A stretch of DNA of 64,000 bases from Saccharopolyspora soli. GTDB taxonomy: Bacteria > Actinomycetota > Actinomycetes > Mycobacteriales > Pseudonocardiaceae. Both the position numbers and the translations under genes were made by a program. Each line of letters begins with the position of its first letter. Position 1 is the first letter of the stretch. Under the pieces are notes generated by a model. It had not been told where the DNA came from and did no database searches. It saw only the letters and a list, made by a program, of their open reading frames with translations. Location: assembly GCF_022678645.1 (NCBI RefSeq), contig NZ_JALBWV010000049.1, positions 1-64,000 of the forward strand. The letters are read 5' to 3'. Shown piece after piece: positions 60,039 to 64,000 of this stretch.

Positions 60039-60182
60039 CTCTGCCCTCACCCCATCGACCTGGCGAGGCCCAGTCAGGCCGTCAAGGGACAACATGCCAT
60101 GTTCACGGGAGGCTCCGGCGTGAGCTTGCCCCGTTGACTCAGCCTAATAGCCCTCTGGGAGGTCGATGGGGTGAGGGCAGAG
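60039..60182. repeat. Perfect 23-base inverted repeat with 98-base spacer
   Basis: The 452-base gap 59987-60438 has no gene I trust. Its main structure is a perfect inverted repeat: 60039-60061 (beginning CTCTGCCCTCACC) and 60160-60182 (ending GGTGAGGGCAGAG). The spacer has a smaller GAACATGG-like palindrome near 60087-60103. It could be a terminator for the defence operon, a remnant of a small mobile element, or part of a replication origin of the element. The rest, 60183-60425, is GC-rich and blank. Confidence 0.7.
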
Positions 60183-60438
60183 CAGTCCGAACCACAGCGC
60201 TCGAACAGCGTGCCCCTCACCCTGTTGGCCTGCCCGTCCGGCGAAACATCTCCCGCGCTCCAGCGTGCCCCTTCTGCGGCTCGGGGCCGTCTGCCTTCCC
60301 GTCTGGCCGCGCGGTCCGGGCAGACAATCCCAGCAAAGCCCCTCAGCCAAGAGCCGGTATCACGTTGCGTGATCACCACCTGAACAGCCATCCCGTTAGT
60401 TCGGCTCTCAATACGAACTCGACGCTACCTTGTTGTTC

Positions 60439-60960
60439 ATGACTGATCAGGATCGGCGTTCGGCGATATTGGCTGGGGTTTGGGCCGTGGTGGACCAGGC
60501 CGATGTTGCGGCCGGAACCGAGGAAGGGCGGCGGCGCGGCTGCTACAGCCGGGGGCAGTACGAGAGGGCTTGCGCTGCGGTGGGCGTTAAGCCGCTGTCT
60601 GATGCCATGTGCGAGTCGCCGGAAGCAAGCGCAATGCCAGCTATGAACGAAACGGATGTTGCGGTGCACGTGGCGTACAGATTGCACCAAAATCGCCGTG
60701 GAGGGCTGTCTGACGAGCGACGGGCACAGCGCGAGCGGTGGCGCGACAATCTGAAGCGACGTTTTCCGAGTGGGCTAAGCCGGGCTGAGTACGAGCAGGT
60801 TTGCGCCGAGCATGGGATCGATCCGGCTCCTGAATCCGAGATCGACGAGCTGAAAGTGCGGTACTTCGCCGACGAGACCGGCCGAATCGCGGCGATCGGT
60901 GAGGAGCTGGCGTCGTGGCGCTCGACTGGTCGGTTTGAGGAGCGGGAAGGCCGCCGTTAA
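60439..60960 (+). CDS. Hypothetical protein with internal duplication
   Basis: I do not recognise the family. The 173-residue, Arg- and Glu-rich hydrophilic protein has two copies of a motif, SRGQYERACAAVGVKP (about 36-51) and SRAEYEQVCAEHGIDP (about 115-130), each preceded by a basic RR stretch, so it looks like two fused copies of a small helical domain. ATG 60439 is preceded by TACCTT (60426-60431) at seven bases without a ribosome site: a leaderless start. Composition is back to the usual high G+C. It precedes the NUDIX gene by 73 bases. Confidence 0.65.
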   Translation: MTDQDRRSAILAGVWAVVDQADVAAGTEEGRRRGCYSRGQYERACAAVGVKPLSDAMCESPEASAMPAMNETDVAVHVAYRLHQNRRGGLSDERRAQRERWRDNLKRRFPSGLSRAEYEQVCAEHGIDPAPESEIDELKVRYFADETGRIAAIGEELASWRSTGRFEEREGRR

Positions 60961-61033
60961 CCGCTTTGCCCCTGGTCACAGGACCGGTCGTCGGCTGCTG
61001 CTTCGGCTGAATTGCGGCCGTAGGCTGCCCGGT

Positions 61034-61621
61034 GTGAGTGATGAGCGCGGAGCATGGAAGACCTATGGAGAGCGGATCGTCTACGACAACCGCTGGGTAC
61101 GGCTGGGACTCGCCGACGTTGAAGCGCCGAACGGGCAGCGCTGGGAGTACCACGTTGTCCACCTTGCCCGGATTGCCATTGCGCTGATTGTGGACGACCA
61201 GGACCGGGCACTGATGTTGTGGCGGTATCGGTTCCCCACCGACCAGTGGGGATACGAGCTCCTAGGCGGCATGGTCGACGATGGGGACGACTCCGCCGGT
61301 ACGGCGGCCCGCGAGGCTGCCGAGGAGAGCGGCTGGGAACCGATCGGCGAAGCTGAGCACCTGGTCAGCTTCGAGCCGTTGCCAGGGCAAGTCACGGCCC
61401 CCGTAGACGTGTACTTGTGGCACGGTGCGAAGCACATCGGTGACCCAACGGATACCGAGGAAGTAGGTCGTGTTGAGTGGGTGCCGCTCTCGCGCGTGGC
61501 AGAGCTGGCGCAGCGGCAGGAACTTCTCGGATCGGGAACCCTGGTCGCCTTGCTGTACTACCTGGAGTCACGCCGCACCGGCCGCACTGCCGGGCAAGAT
61601 CAGACCGTCAAGGCGCCGTAG
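61034..61621 (+). CDS. NUDIX hydrolase
   Basis: A 195-residue NUDIX hydrolase. The box runs GGMVDDGDDSAGTAAREAAE (78-97) and on to Glu98, with Asp replacing the first Glu; the REAAEESG catalytic core is intact. The family cuts nucleoside diphosphates linked to another moiety, ADP-ribose and dinucleotide coenzymes being the usual substrates of this pattern. GTG 61034 lies seven bases after TAGGCT (61021-61026), so it is leaderless. The last 54 bases overlap the convergent XRE-TPR gene. Such NUDIX/XRE pairs recur in streptomycete mobile elements. Confidence 0.82.
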   Translation: MSDERGAWKTYGERIVYDNRWVRLGLADVEAPNGQRWEYHVVHLARIAIALIVDDQDRALMLWRYRFPTDQWGYELLGGMVDDGDDSAGTAAREAAEESGWEPIGEAEHLVSFEPLPGQVTAPVDVYLWHGAKHIGDPTDTEEVGRVEWVPLSRVAELAQRQELLGSGTLVALLYYLESRRTGRTAGQDQTVKAP

Positions 61622-62701
61622 CTGTCGGTCAGACTTGATCTGAGATGCCAGACGCCGCGCTTGCCGGGAGTGGTCGAGCGCGGCGTCACGATCGCCAGCC
61701 GCCGCAAAGGCGAAGGCAAGGTCAACCAGAAGTCCTGTCCGCGCTCTCACGAACGCGGCCGGAAGGCGCGGCAGGGCATCGGTGAGTTGGTCGATTGCCT
61801 CCGGCTCGCCGAGCTTGCTCAGCGCGTTACCTCGCCACCGGTCAAGGTGCGAGTCACCTAGGAACAGAAACGGCAGCGCGGCGTCGACTGGATCGGCAGG
61901 CAGCAATGCATCCGCCGCATCGAAGGCACGCAAAGCGCCTTCTCGTTGGCCTGCCGAGGCGAGCCCCTCACCGTGCGCAGCGGCCAACCACGCGCGCAGC
62001 AGCGGTGGCGCAGCTTGTTCGGCGAGTTTGCGGGCGTGAGCGAGCTGCTCGACGGCGGCGGAGCTCTCGCCGATATCGATCAGGACGAAGGCTTGCTCGG
62101 CTGTGGCGTGCGCCAGCAAGGCTGGGGACATCGCTTCACGCGCCGCCGCTTTCGCGCGTTCGTAGTGCTCCCACGCTTGGCTGATCGCATTGCGGTCGAG
62201 CGCTTCCCAACCGGCCAATGTAGACGCTTCTGTGAGAGCGCCCGCGAGGCTTTCCCGTTGGCTGCTCACGGTGTTGTAGCTGAGCAAGCCCTCGACTTGT
62301 TGGATGGTGCTGCGGAGCTGGTCGAGAAGTGTGATTCCGCCGAACCGGCGGTCGACGTGTCGCGCGTCGTTGATCTGTCGACGGAACACGTCGACCGTCT
62401 CGGCGTCAACGTGTCGTGCCATCGCCAGGCGAGAGCGGAGTTCGGCAGCGTCGCCGTCGTCTGGCTCCGGCGGGAAGCCAAGCTCGGGGTCGGTGCGGCC
62501 GTAGACGTCTCGGAACAGCCGCCGGTATGGCTGGCTTACCGTTTCGTGGCCGTTCTCCCAACGGGAAAGCTTGGTTTTCAGGCTTGCGGGAGTCATCACC
62601 GGAATATCGAGCGCTTCCGCTCGCCGTAGCAGCATCCGAATGACGTTGTCAGCGGAGTAGCCGAGCTGCTTGCGCACCACCTGAAGTCGCGTCTCCGCCA
62701 T
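61568..62701 (-). CDS. XRE-family regulator with TPR-like repeats
   Basis: A 377-residue protein with an N-terminal HTH of the XRE type (about 5-65; NVIRMLLRRAEALDIPVMTP and SLKTKLSRWENGHETVS) followed by a TPR-like helical repeat region (about 140-360, rich in Ala and Leu). This layout resembles streptomycete regulators such as BldD-unrelated AfsR-tail or KorSA-neighbour proteins and phage-like Rgg sensors; the ligand is unknown. ATG 62701 is used. GCGGTTAA boxes at 62747 and 62762 lie upstream. The 3' end overlaps the NUDIX gene by 54 bases in the opposite sense. Confidence 0.78.
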   Translation of the reverse strand: MAETRLQVVRKQLGYSADNVIRMLLRRAEALDIPVMTPASLKTKLSRWENGHETVSQPYRRLFRDVYGRTDPELGFPPEPDDGDAAELRSRLAMARHVDAETVDVFRRQINDARHVDRRFGGITLLDQLRSTIQQVEGLLSYNTVSSQRESLAGALTEASTLAGWEALDRNAISQAWEHYERAKAAAREAMSPALLAHATAEQAFVLIDIGESSAAVEQLAHARKLAEQAAPPLLRAWLAAAHGEGLASAGQREGALRAFDAADALLPADPVDAALPFLFLGDSHLDRWRGNALSKLGEPEAIDQLTDALPRLPAAFVRARTGLLVDLAFAFAAAGDRDAALDHSRQARRLASQIKSDRQLRRLDGLILPGSAAGAA

Positions 62702-62746
62702 CAGTACCCCCGCGCCGGATAACAGCCTTGACCTGCGAAGTTAATT

Positions 62747-62774
62747 GCGGTTAATGGAATAGCGGTTAACCCGC
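62747..62774. promoter_or_regulatory. GTTAA-type operator region
   Basis: GCGGTTAA occurs twice (62747-62754 and 62762-62769), and the second copy extends to the near-palindrome GCGGTTAACCCGC. The core matches the GTTAAC palindromes at 57944-57955 and 63296-63307, so one island regulator probably binds all three. Confidence 0.55.
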
Positions 62775-62875
62775 GCCATCTGCAAAAGCTTGCTCGGATG
62801 CCGTTTCTTGGTGGCATGCGAAACGCAAAAACAACGACCTGCCCGATAAGGCCGGTCGCCCGCGAGCCGGGCCAA

Positions 62876-63259
62876 CTACCCGGCCGACTTGCCGTCACGA
62901 TCAGTCCCAGCGCCGAGCCGCGAGTTCATTTCGTCGAGCAGGCGCGTGATCTCGCGAAGGTGACGCTCGATGGCGTCCAACCGTGTGGGCACGTCGTCTT
63001 CGGCGAACACCGGCTCGCCGACCGCTGGTGGCCTGCGGCCTTCCAGAACAGCCAACAGGTGTTGCGGGTGCCAACTGAGCGCCAGCGACAGAGCCTCCAG
63101 CGTTCGCGCGCTTCGGCGGCGTTGGACGGTGTTGTGCTGCAACTCGCGCACCGTCGCTTGCGATACATGCGAGCGCTTCGCCAATTCGCGTTGGCGCATG
63201 CCCAACTCGCTCACGCGCTGATCGATCGCGCGAGCGACCGCAGCCCAGTCCTCCGTCAC
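62876..63259 (-). CDS. XRE-family repressor of the integrative element
   Basis: A 127-residue regulator with an N-terminal XRE HTH (about 18-45, MRQRELAKRSHVSQATVREL) and a C-terminal helical part ending in a coiled-coil-like RLDAIERHLREITRLLDEMNSRL, for dimerisation. Small proteins of this kind act as the master repressor (KorSA-like) of actinomycete integrative elements. A perfect CGCGTTAACGCG palindrome lies 37 bases before its GTG start (63259), suggesting self-control and control of the divergent excisionase genes. Confidence 0.75.
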   Translation of the reverse strand: MTEDWAAVARAIDQRVSELGMRQRELAKRSHVSQATVRELQHNTVQRRRSARTLEALSLALSWHPQHLLAVLEGRRPPAVGEPVFAEDDVPTRLDAIERHLREITRLLDEMNSRLGAGTDRDGKSAG

Positions 63260-63295
63260 GTATTCCTCCGCGCTCCGCCTCGGCGCCGAGATTAG

Positions 63296-63307
63296 CGCGT
63301 TAACGCG
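63296..63307. promoter_or_regulatory. GTTAAC palindrome in the divergent promoter space
   Basis: CGCGTTAACGCG, a perfect 12-base palindrome between the XRE repressor and the excisionase-like genes. It shares GCGTTAACGC with 57945-57954. Confidence 0.65.
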
Positions 63308-63363
63308 ATTCCGCGGGGCGACCCCAACGCATAGCTCGCCGCGTTTCGGCCCTTACGCGCCAT

Positions 63364-63385
63364 TAAGAGCTAAAACTGGCTCTTA
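63364..63385. promoter_or_regulatory. Inverted repeat before the excisionase-like genes
   Basis: TAAGAGC (63364-63370) and GCTCTTA (63379-63385) form a perfect 7-base inverted repeat around an A-rich centre; a further half-site, TAAGCTCT, follows near 63398. It is well placed as an operator of the 63433 operon. Confidence 0.5.
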
Positions 63386-63432
63386 TCTCCGCCGAAATAA
63401 GCTCTCTTGTCTCAAGTCAAAGGACATTTGCC

Positions 63433-63711
63433 ATGAATAGCAATGCCGAAAACGTCGGGCGACCGACGTTCTACACGGTTCGGGAAGCCGCCCGAATCAT
63501 GCGGTGCAATCCCTCGACCCTGTACCGAGCGATTCGGGAAGACGCCTTCCCTGCCGTGCGGGTCCGGACGCGCTACGTCGTCCCTGCCTCCGCCGTCGAC
63601 AAGCTGGCTGCCGATGCCAGCGAGTCGGGTGGATGTGTCGACGTGGCTCGGATGGCGGCCGAGCGCCGCATTGCCAACGAGGTTGCTCGGTTGGCGGGAG
63701 GTGCACGGTGA
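63433..63711 (+). CDS. Excisionase-like HTH protein
   Basis: A 92-residue DNA-binding protein with a MerR/excisionase-type winged HTH at residues 12-55 (YTVREAARIMRCNPSTLYRA, then a wing with RVRTRYVVPASAV). In integrative elements such proteins steer the integrase toward excision. The C-terminal 30 residues form one helix. ATG 63433 has AGGA upstream. The stop overlaps the GTG of the next, similar gene by three bases, so they are translated together. Confidence 0.78.
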   Translation: MNSNAENVGRPTFYTVREAARIMRCNPSTLYRAIREDAFPAVRVRTRYVVPASAVDKLAADASESGGCVDVARMAAERRIANEVARLAGGAR

Positions 63712-63914
63712 ACCACAACGACGCCAACTTCACCGTCCGTAAGGCCGCGTGGATTCTCAATGTCGATCCATCGACGGTCTCCCGTGCGATCCGGCTCGGC
63801 ACGCTGCGCACCGTCCAGCGCAATGGCCGCCCCGTGATCCCCGCCAGCGAGCTGGTTCGCCTGCTCAGCAAGCCAACCGACAACGGCGCGACGCAGGACG
63901 GGGGTCGGCAGTGA
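63708..63914 (+). CDS. Second excisionase-like HTH protein
   Basis: A 68-residue protein consisting almost only of an excisionase-type HTH (FTVRKAAWILNVDPSTVSRA at 8-27, with the wing RTVQRNGRPVIPASELVRLL). It is related to the gene before it and overlaps both neighbours: GTG 63708 lies in the previous stop, and its own stop overlaps the next ATG by one base. One of the pair may be Xis and the other a transcription factor. GGGAGG precedes the start. Confidence 0.75.
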   Translation: MNHNDANFTVRKAAWILNVDPSTVSRAIRLGTLRTVQRNGRPVIPASELVRLLSKPTDNGATQDGGRQ

Positions 63915-64000
63915 TGACCTCGTTCAACGACGTCCGTTTGATCGGTATCGCTTGGCGGCTGGACTGCGTGCGTTGGGTGCCGGGCGCGGTGCTTGCCGAT
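63914..64000 (+). CDS. Start of a further gene of the element (truncated by window end)
   Basis: The first 29 codons of a gene that begins at ATG 63914, inside the stop of the preceding gene (TGATG), and continues past the right edge. The visible part, MTSFNDVRLIGIAWRLDCVR and nine more residues, is not enough to name a family. By position in actinomycete integrative elements it could be a replication or transfer gene, but that is only a guess. Confidence 0.6.
   Translation, partial: MTSFNDVRLIGIAWRLDCVRWVPGAVLAD

Noticed and set aside
60134..60442. 102-codon frame in the 60 kb gap, with antisense frames
   Set aside because: Starts inside the inverted repeat, no recognisable protein features and no ribosome site.
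56478..64000. Second attachment site within the window
   Set aside because: No copy of the tRNA 3' end (CGCACCGGGGGCAC) is visible downstream; the element must end beyond the window.
1..64000. CRISPR array, rRNA genes or complete IS elements
   Set aside because: No regularly spaced repeats, rRNA-like stretches or transposase genes were seen; the dispersed hairpins have no transposase.

Overview
The window comes from a high-G+C actinomycete. Strong third-position G/C bias, many GTG/TTG starts, leaderless genes, a DasR-type site before a chitinase and TTA codons in a few genes all point there; gene content suggests the Pseudonocardiaceae, probably Saccharopolyspora (inference). The backbone from about 38160 to 54732 (uvrB, coaE-grpB fusion, rpsA, polA, pdtaR-like regulator) keeps the order known from the mycobacterial Rv1626-Rv1633 region, so this is chromosome.

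Left part (1-16400): the start of an Fe/Mn superoxide dismutase, a DUF574-type methyltransferase, an acyltransferase, a secreted S37 peptidase, an F420/FMN-type oxidoreductase, a DivIVA-like coiled-coil protein, a choline-to-betaine operon (TetR, aldehyde dehydrogenase, APC permease, GMC dehydrogenase), a TetR/VOC pair with its own operators, and a cupin-XRE regulator facing a BenE transporter.

Middle (16480-28915): two opposed acyl-CoA catabolic arms. The forward operon encodes a HAD phosphatase-like protein, an APH-type kinase, three acyl-CoA dehydrogenases, an SDR and a MaoC hydratase. The first three together match the domain order of animal ACAD10. The reverse arm holds an acyl-CoA ligase, two SDRs, a TetR and an AbgT transporter. 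Near-identical palindromes precede both arms, so they are probably co-regulated.

29000-56400: a GH18 chitinase, a RES-type toxin-antitoxin pair, terC behind a yybP-ykoY manganese riboswitch, a hydrolase-ABC ATPase fusion with its permease, the conserved uvrB-coaE-rpsA-polA-pdtaR backbone, paired DUF402 proteins, a degenerate ABC ATPase with a YhgE/Pip membrane protein, and an amino-acid permease.

56404-64000: an integrative element begins at tRNA-Leu(CAA). A tyrosine integrase lies just after the tRNA, followed by a visibly A+T-richer two-gene cassette (DUF262 protein plus MAE_28990-type HEPN nuclease), a NUDIX/XRE-TPR convergent pair, an XRE repressor, two excisionase-like proteins and the start of a further gene. 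The DUF262-HEPN cassette is the best candidate for an under-described, probably anti-phage, system. The element runs off the right edge; no second att copy is visible.

The intergenic spaces also carry a repeated family of hairpins with GGGCACC/GGTGCCC arms (mostly at operon ends) and a larger palindromic element in two full copies and one short version.
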